Assembly (NCBI GenBank): GCA_954871525.1
Contig: OX940865.1
Coordinates: forward strand, 6,448,001 to 6,512,000
Reading direction: 5' to 3'
Length of the DNA stretch: 64,000 nt
Source: Parietaria judaica
Taxonomy: Eukaryota > Streptophyta > Magnoliopsida > Rosales > Urticaceae
The translations under genes were made by a program, and so were the position numbers. Of this stretch, positions 37,400-48,639 are shown piece by piece; the stretch's first letter is position 1; each line of letters opens with the position of its first letter. The notes beneath the pieces are model-generated. The model saw only the letters and a list, made by a program, of their open reading frames with translations. It made no database searches and was not told where the DNA came from.

Positions 37400-38738
37400 T
37401 GTGGCAGTGCTTTCTCACTTTAATCTGTAAAGTCATTTAACTCGGTTCATGTATAGCGAATAAGTTTTTTTTTTTTTTTTTTTTTTGTTGAAAGAATAGC
37501 GAATAAGGTTTTAAACACCTTTTCAATTGCAAACGATAGCATTTTTGTAACGAATTAGGTTTGGTTCCTAATAATTAGGATTGTGAAATTGTATTCAATA
37601 ATAAAACGAGCAAGTATTTATAAAAATAAATTTTCAAACACGAGGAAAGAGCAATTGAGGGTTTTTGAAAATTACTTTTTTTTTTTAAAGTCAAATCAAA
37701 GTACGTTTTGAAAATATACGTGAGTTATTTTTGTGAAAAAATTGAACGAGTATATTTACAGAATTTAAAAATTATAAGTATATAAAAGTATGCCCTATCA
37801 ATTGTTGATCAATAACTTCCAGTGGCATAGTTTTATATATGGTTTGTTTGTCGGGGACTTCGTCGGCCACGGTAACTCGTCGGGCCGGGTTCATCGGGGA
37901 CTTCGTCTTCTTCGTTGTTTTGACTCCAGGCCTCGCCAATTTCTTAGTTCGTCGGCCTCTGGTCTTTGACTTCGCTGGTGGGCTTTGACTTTTAGTGGGC
38001 TTTGACTTTTAGCAAAAAATGACCTAATTTTTATATGTTACGGAAAATGCATATAACATTAATTGCTCATTTTACGAAAAATACATATATTAGGTCGTAG
38101 AAGCTTATGATTTTCTTAACATGTCGGAAAACCTATTTAATGAAAAATGTCATTAATCAATTAATTAGTTATTAATGACAACAAGATATAATGAGAAGCA
38201 TATATATTATATATTTGTTAGGACCCAAAGCTCAGAATTAAACAAAAAATAAATACAAATGACACACCAATAAGCCAAAATTACCAATAGGTATATCAAT
38301 TAATCCGAAATGGTATATCTTTCGAGCCTAATTACCACTTAATTAAAATATTCGAATCGAGAAGAAAGGAGCAATTCAATGAGAAAGGACGAGATAGTCA
38401 AAATAAAAACGAATCTTTGAACCCACTCGAAGAACGAAGAGTAGAACCCGATTCTACGAAGGAAAAGTTTGAGGTTTTGAAAAAATTGAAACGACTGAAC
38501 TCTCAGTTTTAGAATCAAAGCTCAAGGAAGAGATTGTGAATTTGATTTTCGAGGCATATCGCGATTGACTCGGTCCAGATAATGTTTATTTCCTCGTGAA
38601 AACACCTAACTACTTATGTTATATTTCAAACCATCAACACAAAATTATTCAAACTATTTCTTCCATACAACACACGGATTCGAAACCTCGGTTATGTTAG
38701 TAAGAGTTAAACAAACTAACCATGTCTTGGGGCAGGCA
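37400..38738. other. Non-coding DNA
   Basis: No intact gene. A GC-richer patch at 37855-38015 contains the repeated phrase GGGCTTTGACTTTTAG and GTCGGGGACTTCGTC-like words, of unknown origin. Long T-runs occur at 37466 and 37675. Confidence 0.45.
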
Positions 38739-38948
38739 CTAGGCTTCTTCTTCGGGGTCTTCCTCCTCTTTAAGTAGGTTTTCTCGTTTAACGTGTGCCC
38801 AGAACCCGCGCACATCAATCAACATGCTCGCCATCGTCCCGCCCTATTTGCGGCCTAATAGATCGTGCAACGTCATGTGCAACGGATCGGCCGGCTCGAC
38901 CATATCCCATATGTCATCTCTGACATCCTCCTCGATGCACGTCTCTGT
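38739..38948 (-). pseudogene. PP2A regulatory subunit B'' (TON2/FASS-type) C-terminal fragment
   Basis: Minus-strand translation gives DDIWDMVEPADPLHMTLHDL, LGRK then an in-frame TAG (38844-38846), then GGTMASMLIDVRGFWAHVKR and ENLLKEEEDPEEEA with a stop. This matches the C-terminal end of plant protein phosphatase 2A B'' subunits (expected QGGTVASMLIDVRGFWAHDN). B'' subunits target PP2A, for example to the TTP complex that organises cortical microtubules. A plausible acceptor (GAACAG) lies at its start, but no other exon was found upstream. The stop falls where the family has glutamine (CAG to TAG). Likely a stranded last exon. The assignment rests on remembered similarity. Confidence 0.7.
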
Positions 38949-38949
38949 T

Positions 38950-41177
38950 CACCAAATCTTATGTCAGGATCTTGGGATAATTTTGTTTATAATTTCTTAA
39001 CTATTGGCTTTAGAGAATTCAAAGTTCAAAGCCGAGTGAGAAATCTTGTTTTCTGTCTTTTTTAAATATTTTAGTAAAATTATATATAGCAGATATTTTA
39101 ATATGATCACGATTGCATGTGCTATAACATTCAGTTAAAAAATATGTCCCCTGGCCGATAATCGGATGAAAATCTGGTTGTTTCGGTGCGGGAGCGAGCA
39201 GATCTGCTTGGTAAGGAAAAAAGATTAGCCGCTTAGGTCAAAATGTAAATTATCAGCTTGTAGGTTGTGCTCGATGGAAGTTCGGGACGTTTTTTATGTT
39301 TTTTTTTTTTCCTTCAAATTTTTCTTCTTGTAGATTTTTGAGGTATCGATATGCATGTTAACTTAACTCATATTTGCCTCATCGAAGAAAAAAGATAAAA
39401 AAAAAACTCGCATTTAAGAGTCAATCTATATCATTTATATAAAATTTTAGTCATAACAATCTTTTTTTTTTTTATTGAAAGAAAAAAGTATAACAATCTC
39501 ATTTTGATTTGGTAGGAGGAAATATTTCTTGAACTTCTATTTAAAGTTGCTAGTCACTAGATTAGGCCGATGTGTTATTGTATCAGATTGCTGAATTTGT
39601 AATGTTGCAAAAAATAACTTTTGGATGTTATTGCAATATTTTGCGTTCTAATTGTTTCCGAATTTTTTTATAGCAATAGTTTAATAATCAAAATGAGAAT
39701 CTTTAATGTTGCAAGCATATATTTTTGCAATTTATGAAGTTATTCATGCATACTGTAATGAAAATTTTAATTTCTTTTGCATGATAACTAATTTCATTAC
39801 AAGAGAAAGAGTAACAAATTCTAAATGAAGTTATTCATGCATATTTATATACGCCAAGACCATAGCAATTGAATTAAACTGAACGAGCAATAAATGGATC
39901 AACTTTTTAATTATAAAAATATTTTTTTTAAAATGAATTTTTTTGTTTTCTCCTTGCCATGTCATGTGTCAAACATTTTCCTTTTATATTTATATATATA
40001 TATATATATATATAGATAGATTACTAACAAATAAATAAACACAATAATTGTGTAAAATAATATCTTGAGGTGAAGATACAAAGAACGTGGGCAATTTAAC
40101 ATTAGTGTGATTTCATGAATTTCGTTGAATCACTTCATGATTTCATAAATAAATGAATGGAGCTTCATGATTTATCATTTAATCTCATTAACTAATAGGT
40201 TCGTTCAACCAATCACATGTATATATTAAAACGTATGTGTAAATAGTTGCAGACAGTTCCCAATTTAAAAATCTAGAAAGCATGATTTATTCATTTTTAA
40301 TTTGCAAAATAAAAATATAGACATTTTGATTTTGTCGCGTTCCCTGGGAGTTTATGAATGATCATGGCATCATGCTACTATATTATTATGTGAAATGTAG
40401 AGTCAATAGAAACATATATACCTTTTTTAATTTCTTTTGTTGTTACTTTGCTTGTGAATTATAGTATTCGCAGTAATCTCCTTCTTCGTCTTCTTCCTTT
40501 TTCTTCAATAGCAATACATTATTTTCGTACACGCTTAATCGGTCCTGACTTTGTAGGAGCTCCAGGCGGGAAAAGTTTTTAGAGCCCTAGCAATTTAAGT
40601 AGTGTAGAGTTTTTTTTTTTTTTTTTTCATACTGTTATTTAGAGAGAATAAGAGATGCAATTTGCGTTTTTATATTTATTTATAGAGCTATCGAGTTGTA
40701 TTTGATATTTGAAAAAAAATATGTGTTCGGAGTGACAGTGATATCCGGAAGAGCAAGATTTAAAATTTAAGAGAGTTTTTTCAGTTCTTGAGATTTCATC
40801 TTATTGTTCTTTTAACTTATGATCTTCAGAGTACTCGCAGAGATAGCCGATAATCAAATATATTTATCTTTTAATGATATTCTTAATTAAATCGTGTGTA
40901 GTCTAAAACTTTACTTTTTATTTTCCAAAACTCAATTTTCCATCGTCAATCCTCGAAAATCCTCAAAAACGCAACCGATTTATCGGCAAAAACGGTATTT
41001 TGAACCTTGCTCTGACTTCTCATTGAAACCTCAATCTCCATAACTTACTCTCTTCCTTTTCTAGCCCCTTACAACACGCCGTTAAGCAACACAAAAATGC
41101 AGGGGCAAAATAGGAAGAGTTTAAGCTAAATTAGGGACAAAATGAAGATCATACAACCTCGTTCAACATCCATAATG

Positions 41178-41180
<3 letters not shown>
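38950..41180. other. Gene-free AT-rich DNA
   Basis: No coding sequence recognised. Contains a TA microsatellite (39989-40013) and poly-T tracts (39300, 39461, 40611). A tandem phrase (AAGTTATTCATGCATA) occurs at 39736 and 39827. Confidence 0.5.

Positions 41181-41227
<47 letters not shown>
41178..41227. repeat. (AT)n microsatellite
   Basis: About 48 bp of uninterrupted AT dinucleotide, just 3' of the choline transporter-like stop codon, hence within its probable 3' untranslated region. Confidence 0.95.
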
Positions 41228-41228
<1 letters not shown>

Positions 41229-41230
41229 TT

Positions 41231-44200
41231 TCAGTGGGTGAGTCTCTGCAGCTCGTTCTGGTCATTTAGGGTTTCGATGAGGAGCGGAGGGGCGTACTGA
41301 GCGGTCCCCTGGTGCTCTTCGGAGTCTTGGCAGTACGAGAGGATGATTGTCTCGATCGACATCTCCACCACCGAGAAGAAGAGCGTGGCCACCACGTAGC
41401 CGAGGCCCCAGCAAACCTGAATGAGGAGCAAATGCGCTGTTAGGTTACGATGCAGATCCCGGGATCGGAAGTGTGTTAGCAGGGGTAAAAAGCGAATGCT
41501 TAAACTGCAAGGGCAGATTAGTCTTTTGGTATGAGGGTTTAATGTTTGGAGGAGAAACAACACGGTAGAGGAAAAGCAATTAATTAACATAATGAGGGCA
41601 GATTAGTCTTTTGGTATTACAGTTTAGAGGAGCAAATGTGTTGCAAGTTACTAAGCTCCCCCTGAATTGGAATTGTATGTTAGGAGGGGAAAAGCAAATG
41701 ATCAAGATCAACATAACGAGGGCATATTAGTCTTTTGGTATTAGGAGGGAGCAAACATGATAAAAGGTTACCACGGGGATTGGAAGTGTATGTTAGGAGG
41801 GAAAAGCAATCCTTAAAATAACAAGGGCGGATTAGTCTTTCGGTATTAGGGTTTAGAGGAGCAAACACATCGTTAAGTTACGCTCCTGCCCCCGGGAATG
41901 AGAGTTTATGTTAAGAAGGGGAAAGCGAATAATTAAAACCATCAAGGGTGAAGGACATAATGGTCTTTTGGTAGTTAGGCTTTCGGGTTTAGGGTGTAGA
42001 TGAATAAATTACAAACAGGTCGTTAGAATCGGAGGGAAAGTCATTATTAAACAAGGCATATAAGTCTTTTTTGTATTATTACGGCTAAGTTTCCATTTAA
42101 TTTTCTTGTTCTCGGAGGGAACGATCGGTCTCTCGAGTGACCAATCAATCATTACTTCAGGTACCCGCTTATCAATTTACGAACGATTTGCAGTTAGGTT
42201 CATACCAAGACAGGGAAGAGCGGGGACGAGATCTTGTTGTGGCCGCTGCTGTACTTGTGAGTGTCGAGCATGAGGAACGCAAAGAGCGCGCTCGAGAGGC
42301 CCACGCACAGCTTCCCAAGAAACAGAATTACGTCGCCGATCACGTTCACTTTCCCGATTCGCAAAATGTTATTCACGATCAACTCTGTCGCCATTGCCGA
42401 CGATTTACAGAAGCTCTTCCCTGAGATGGCGATCTGCAACGATACGACTAAACTATCAGGAATTTTCTGACTGAATTAACATATAAATTTAGTTACATGT
42501 GTAAATGTTTTTATAGTCTGACAACTAAAAGGAACTGTCCTCGTTAGGATTTTTGCGGCAAAAATACCTATAAATTAGGTGAAAGTAATTAGGTACCTAA
42601 TGATTAATACTTTTAATAATATCAGGAATATACTCAGCGACAAACAAAGAAGTGGAATATGCCGCCACATTTCTTATCATTTAGGTTTTATGCCGGCTGA
42701 TTTCGAGAATCTCGTAGTGTTCAAGAAGATCATCAGTTCAAAACATTGTGGATATGGTGGAAGTGAAGTCTAAAAATAACCATGATGTAGGCGTTCCGAT
42801 TCACCGATCTGATGGTCCATTCAATACACTTCAGGGAGAACTGAGAAACATGGTGAACCATCTTCCCGAACCCGTTATCGGGTGTCGCACTCGAAACTTT
42901 CAGCTTCCGACGGAGCGCCTCGAGCATGAACTGCACCGATTCCACGAGCGGAAGAACCAGCGATCCAAGAGCAACGGAACCGAGGCCGTACCGAATCAGC
43001 CGTTTCATTGACGAAAAGACCGGAAGAAACGGAATCTCTGGCTGCATTTTGAAAGTAACAATAGATATCAATTAAAGGACAAGAAAGTAACATTCTAAAA
43101 AGTTGTTCAATAATATTCAGAGCTAATGAGAATATACTAAAATGTCTAAAAAGAGGAAATAAATTATAAACCAAATCAAATTCTATAATAATTTTTAATA
43201 GACTATAGAGATTTTTGGGAAAATGACCAAAAGATATGTAAATGTGGCGGTATATTCCGCTTCTTTTCTGTCGCGGCGTATATTTCTCAAAGTTGTAAAA
43301 AAAAAAGGTGTGAATCCTTGGTGTACCCAATGAGTATATTATTTGTACCTAAGATTTAAATATAGGGAATATACGCCGTAAAAGAAATAACACCTGGAAT
43401 ATGCCGCCACTTTCACCTAACTTATTTACCGCAAATATCCTAAAACAAAATATAAAACCTAAGAATTTTCGATAACATTCACGATAACAGAGCTAGAACT
43501 TCTCGAATTAATAACAACATTATTCAATATTCTAGCATGTCTAAAGAGAGAAAACAAACTAAATCTAATTCTACTAGAAGAAAAAATATAATAATCCTAG
43601 TATTCGTCTACGACATTACCGATGTTTCACCACGGGCCCAATAATAGGAAGCAACGGAGCCCGCAATAATGGTGGACGAGCACGATACGAAGAACTTAGT
43701 GGCCCAGAAACCACCAAACAAGTGGAAGAGAATGGCAGCACCGATATAGCGAGTGTATCTAATGCTGAATCCGCAGCATTGGTCGCAGTTGACTTGCTTT
43801 GATACGAGATCGTATGTGCAGCAACTCGAACTGCAGTTGTTTTGGACGACCTCGCCGGAGCTGAAGAGATGGAAAGCCGCCGAAAACCAGATCATGAAAA
43901 ACACAGCGAGGATTGTGTACGGTATGAGTGGGAAAATTATCAGCGCTTGGACTTCTCCGATCACCTTCGCAGCAACCTGAAAGCAAGGAATCATTCGCCA
44001 AATGATTTTAACTCTGTTTTTTTTTATATGTACTTAATTTCTTTCCTAAGTTCCAAATTTATATTCAAAATAATCTACCGAACCGATCTTCATAAAAAGA
44101 AAAAATATATTAATAAGATTTTTTCATACGCGTTTATTATATGATAAAACGTTTTTTGTAGATCACACTTGCCTTCAGTACAGATGTCGCCATGAGGATC

Positions 44201-45310
44201 CGGCGGACTATGGCAATCGACGTAAGAACAGAAACAGCCATAACGATTGTCATAAGAAAAGCAACACCACGAATATGATTCAGCTCCTGGAAAATCCAAA
44301 CGATGAAACACTTTAGACATTCACGGAGCACACTCAAGTTGAATCTCAAGCCTATAAATGAACACCCACCCTTGAAGATACATGATCATATTGATCATGG
44401 TGACCAATAATCGGACTTATGGCATCGTTCCCTATCCATCCAGCTGTAATTAAGACAGAAAAATAATTTATAAAGTTTTCAACTTATTATCAACTTTAAG
44501 AAGAAAAAAAAACTGAAAAATAAGAATAACTGGCAGTAATGCCCTCGATACTTCGAAAAAGTAGCACATTGTCCCATACGTGTTAAAAATGACGGCAAAC
44601 TTTAACTTGGGCAGAACAGATGACATCTTTGAGGGTATTTTGATCTTTTTTTTTTTTTTCAATCTTGACGGACTTCCGTCCTTGACTCTTGAATAACTAG
44701 ACTCCATGATTCTTCACAATAGTTCTACAATAGACAAATTTATCCTCAAACAACTCAAAATACTATGCAGACACCGAAAAGGTTTTATAGATTTTTTTCT
44801 GACCTTTTAGATAATAGAACATAGTGACAGATACTATGAGGATATTGAAGAGGGCAACGGTTATCCAAGGCATTGCCGCGACAAAATGGCGAATCAAAAG
44901 CAGCCAAATCACCGCCAGAAACAGCGGTACAATTCCGCCGCAAACCAACAGCACAGGCCACGATTTTCCAATATCAGACATGTACCTCTGAAATGACATT
45001 CGGAAAGGGGTTCAAAGCACCTTTAGATAAATAAAATTTATAACAAAGGAGTAATTTGGATTATTCAATCCCTCGCGGTTTTTACAATACATGTATGATA
45101 CGGAAACGAACCTTCAGAACAGATGACTGAGAATTAATGGACTTATGAATGGATTTGTCAATAAGAATGTCCTCGTTGATGTGGACTCCGCCCATTCGCT
45201 GCCAAAGCGTCATAGACATATTTGACGCACGAGCGATAAATTGGCAGCTCCAGAAAACTGAAAAAGGAGAAGCCTTTTCGAGTGATACAACGCATCAAAA
45301 GACCATATAC

Positions 45311-45345
<35 letters not shown>

Positions 45346-46625
45346 CAATTTGTTCAAACCATATCTAGATAAACAACAAACTCACCGTTTACGCTCGGAA
45401 ATATGACGGGGTAACACGGTCCTCGAAGCTGGAGAGAATTGTTCCTCATTTCCGGCGTGAGAAACTCGAAATAATCATAGTTTCGATCGATCCAATCGTC
45501 CATGGAGAGTTTTATGTCTCCTTCGGGATAATCACAAACCCAAGCTAAAGCATCACCTGACGGCTCAGGGGCAGGGCAATCCAATAAGCATATAGTTCGA
45601 GCATCCACCAGCTCGAACAAGCTATCTTTTCGACCGCTTTGGTAGACTTGATTAGGGTTCATCCAGTATCTGAGCTCCAATTGCCGAAGACCCGGATCGG
45701 CGTTTTTATCCCCACACACGTTTCCTTTGTAGTCCAATCCATAGGTGAGCCTGGTCATTCATATATATACAGGTCACTACGAACGCCACAACAAAGAATT
45801 TTAACGTATTTTATAGCGATTAGCGCCAAATACAGAGTGAATATAAAGTTGTAAGGTTTTATCTTGAGTAATAAGTTAACCGAAAAAAGACCCTAATGAG
45901 TTAAAAGGCCTCTTTATGTTTTACAAAATCGCGTCTAGAAGTTGTTTCTGGGTGTATAAAACAATCAGCCAAGGAAGATGCTTTCAAGTGAAAATTCAAA
46001 TCAGTAAATATTCTGAAGCTTTTGTATTCTCTCTGCTAGGATGATAGGATCCAAAGACGGGTTCCAATCCCGACATTTCCTTCCAAAGCAAGTTCGAACA
46101 TAATTGACCGGAAGGTCCGGAAACACCCTTAAAAACATGAGGATATGTAATCGCGAACTCTGAAGCAAAGTAGTCATAAGCACTTGTTCTCTTTCTTTCT
46201 TTACTGCTTGTGCAGAAAAAGAAAGCAGCATTGACAACGGGAAGGACAATTCATTAGCATTGATGGTTAAATTAATGCTAGCTTCTGGATCATTAAAAAC
46301 AATTACATTTCAACACTAAAATAAATATCCAAATAAACTCAAAACCCAGTAATGGTTTCCAGATCTCTTACCAGAAAAGGAGATGAGTTTGACATAATCA
46401 CTTGAAGGGAAAAAGGTGAAGTCTTTAGTGTTATCACCTTAAAGGGTTTCCTTTGTTGAAGCCGAAGCTGGAATTGACGATCATGGCGACCCAGAAAGCT
46501 ACGAAGATGAGGAGAAACGCAACATCTCTGCACTTCCTGTTGTGCCTGATGATTCCGCCCACTTCGCCACTGCCATCGCTCGACGACGGGTATCTGCCTA
46601 TCACTGCCCCCAAAGGACCCCTCAT
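41231..46625 (-). CDS. CTL1: Choline transporter-like protein (SLC44/CTL family)
   Basis: Ten exons on the minus strand (46625-46438, 45750-45386, 45257-45112, 44987-44804, 44443-44370, 44286-44173, 43976-43620, 43041-42781, 42433-42206, 41416-41231) total 2103 nt, 700 residues, all in frame, the same length I recall for Arabidopsis CTL1/CHER1. Family members are multi-pass transporters of the secretory system; CHER1 is needed for sieve-pore formation and trafficking. Seen: start MRGPLGAVIGRYPSSSDG, first helix VAFLLIFVAFWVAMIVNSSF, a cysteine-rich extracellular loop (ELRYWMNPNQVYQSG, ARTICLLDCPAP, FLTPEMRNNSLQLRGPCYP), SWPVLLVCGGIVPLFLAVIW, the Cys-rich SSSCCTYDLVSKQVNCDQCC, then IGDVILFLGKLCVGL and the C-terminal SYCQDSEEHQG. 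The start was chosen at MRGPLG, not the upstream in-frame codons, because the family begins there. Intron 6 starts GCAAGT (44172-44171), a GC-AG intron. No lesion seen. Confidence 0.95.
41510..42075. repeat. Intronic minisatellite in CTL intron 9
   Basis: The word GGGCAGATTAGTCTTTTGGT recurs with variation at about 41512, 41587, 41724, 41826, 41960 and 42057, each with a following TTAGGAGGGGAAAAGC-type block. The units are roughly 75-130 bp and diverged. Confidence 0.8.
42540..42705. mobile_element. Intronic MITE in CTL intron 8
   Basis: Contains AGGTACCTAATGATTAATAC and TGGAATATGCCGCCACA, words shared with elements in CTL intron 7 and MLO intron 11, plus a CGGCAAAAATACCTAT end. The copy is diverged. 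Confidence 0.5.
43205..43435. mobile_element. Intronic MITE in CTL intron 7
   Basis: An inverted repeat: AATGTGGCGGTATATTCCGC near the left and GGAATATGCCGCCACTTTCA near the right, with GTACCTAAGATTTAAATA between. It ends around ATTTACCGCAAATATCC. Same family as the other two intronic copies. Confidence 0.65.
46001..46249 (-). other. Exon-like open frame inside CTL intron 1
   Basis: On the same strand as CTL, an 82-codon frame includes LRVFPDLPVNYVRTCFGRKC then RDWNPSLDPIILAERIQKLQ. Composition and residue patterning look protein-like (Cys, Trp, Pro, amphipathic end), but I do not recognise the family. It might be a retained cassette exon, a captured fragment or chance. Confidence 0.3.
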
Positions 46626-47132
46626 CTCTCTCTCGACAATGTCGTTCGGGGATTCTCTGCAAGTGTGAAGACTGAAGAAGAGGAGAGTAAAGTTGGTAGT
46701 GGAAGCTAGGAGAGTGTGAACAAACCAAAGCTTCACACTTTCTCTCTCTTGATTGGAATTTTTAAGTATTATAATTGGTCTCAAGATTCGGCGATAAGTA
46801 TATAAAGAATGGTTTGTTTGAGTTTGAGACAAAGATGGTATTTTTGTACAAATCCATGTCAGGCGTGGCTTAACACCCGAGTTATGCTAGTTTAGACTTT
46901 AGAATATATTAACTAAATATTTAACTACAATGAACTAAAATATGTAAGTGAGAAATAATGAGTTTAAAAACCAACAACATTTCCCATGAGACTGCTTTCA
47001 AATGGGACTGCAAATAAATATTATACCATTTTTATTTTTTATCTTCGTGTGATATTATAATGTTACACTAAACTTTAGTGCGATACTATATATAATATCA
47101 TTCACTATTTACTTATTTTATTAATAAAATTA
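46626..47132 (-). promoter_or_regulatory. CTL 5' leader and upstream region
   Basis: The leader is pyrimidine-rich on the coding strand near 46640-46750. Upstream DNA is AT-rich. No clear TATA box was decided. The long-TIR element at 47142 lies about 520 bp from the start codon. Confidence 0.4.
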
Positions 47133-47141
47133 TAAAATGAA

Positions 47142-47433
47142 GGCTAATTAGCGGCATAAGTGGCTTAGGCATGATGCCAATGCCCAAAAATAACGGCAAA
47201 AGTCCCCAATGTGCACTAATCACTCTAATCGCAAAATTTCATCCAACTAATTGGATGATTGTTAGTCAACTAGTGATGTGGCAGTGTTGACTAACACGCG
47301 GACATCTACATGGCACGCCATGTAATTTTTAAAAAAAAAAAAATTGCCACATCTTTTTTATTTTTATTTTTTTTTCAATTTCTTTACGGAGACTACTTAT
47401 TTTCTCGCTCTCTCCCACTTTGCCACGTGTACG

Positions 47434-47508
<75 letters not shown>

Positions 47509-48628
47509 CCCCACATTGTCCCACGTGTCATCCAAATAAGAAGTAACCAAAATATTTTGTATTTATATTTTGGAACCCATGACCAAACCCAGATAAACAA
47601 AGTACTAAATTACTAGATCAAAAGTATTTGGTGTCAAAATGTAATGGATATAACAATTTAAATAGCAAACATATCCATTAATATGTGAGGTATTTTTTTT
47701 ATTATTATCCGTCATTTTCTCGGGTAGTGATTGAAAATACTACTATAGTTGTAAATATTATCCTACTTATAAGTTTAGTTTCGGGTAGTGGTTGAAAATA
47801 GTACTAAAATTGTATATATTATCCTACTTATAAGTTTTAAATACTTACATCTTATGATAATTTAATAAAGTAAAATAAATATGAAATAAATTTATCTATC
47901 TATTGACAATATCACGACTAATTAGCATAGCTACTGTAACTAGCTTATTATGATTAGGTAATAAACATGATGATCATAAATCTATAGAAATTTTAAAAAA
48001 TGAATAATGTGACTCGACTAACGTAAACCCTTTTGATTGTTCAGAAATTTTATACTTATCTTGATAAAGTCCAACTAAAACCAAACTTTAGATAATGTGG
48101 TCTACTTGGCATGCCAATTACACGGGATTATTTCCTATTGGTTTAGTTAATTATACTTATCTTGATAATCTCTTAATATGTTTGCTATTTAAATTGTCAT
48201 ATTCAGTACAATCTGTCATCAAATAACTTCGGTGGTTTAGTGTTTTGTTTCTTTGGGCTCTGGGTTTCAACCTTACAAAAGCAAAAAAAAAGGCTAGTGA
48301 TTTGGATGGCACATGTCATAGTGTAGGAAAGAGAAAATGGACACGTGTCAACGGGAGAAGGCGAGAAGAAAAGTGGGCCACGTAAAAGAATTGCAAAAAA
48401 AAAAATAACGTGGGAAATAAATTAAAAATGACGTGGCATGCCATGTAGATGTCCGCGTGGCGGTCAACACTGCAACATCATCAGTTGACTAACAGTCATC
48501 CAATTAGTTTGATGAAATTTCAATTAGTGTGATTAGTGCACATTGGGGACTTTTGCCGTCGTTTTTTGGCATTGACATCATGCCTAAGGGAATTCAAAAA
48601 CTTTAGCCATTTATGCCGCTAATTACCC
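47142..48628. mobile_element. Long-TIR Mutator-like element, copy 2
   Basis: This 1487-bp element has terminal inverted repeats extending roughly 450-500 bp (outer words GGCTAATTAGCGGCATAAGT and ATGCCGCTAATTACCC; inner words TGTTTGCTATTTAAATTG on both arms). Flanking 9-mers TAAAATGAA (47133-47141) and TAAAAAGAA (48629-48637) match at 8 of 9. The interior carries the 61-bp repeat units in inverted orientation relative to copy 1. A CT microsatellite lies in the left arm. Confidence 0.85.
47438..47507. repeat. (CT)n microsatellite
   Basis: About 68 bp of CT dinucleotide inside the left arm of the long-TIR element. It creates artificial Ser-Leu and Arg-Glu frames that are not genes. Confidence 0.95.
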
Positions 48629-48639
48629 TAAAAAGAACA

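Noticed and set aside
46626..46832. Upstream in-frame extension of the choline transporter-like protein
   Set aside because: The extended N-terminus is not family-like; MRGPLG matches the known family start.
47329..47616. Open frames of Ser-Leu or Arg-Glu repeats
   Set aside because: They are products of the (CT)n microsatellite and have no other coding content.
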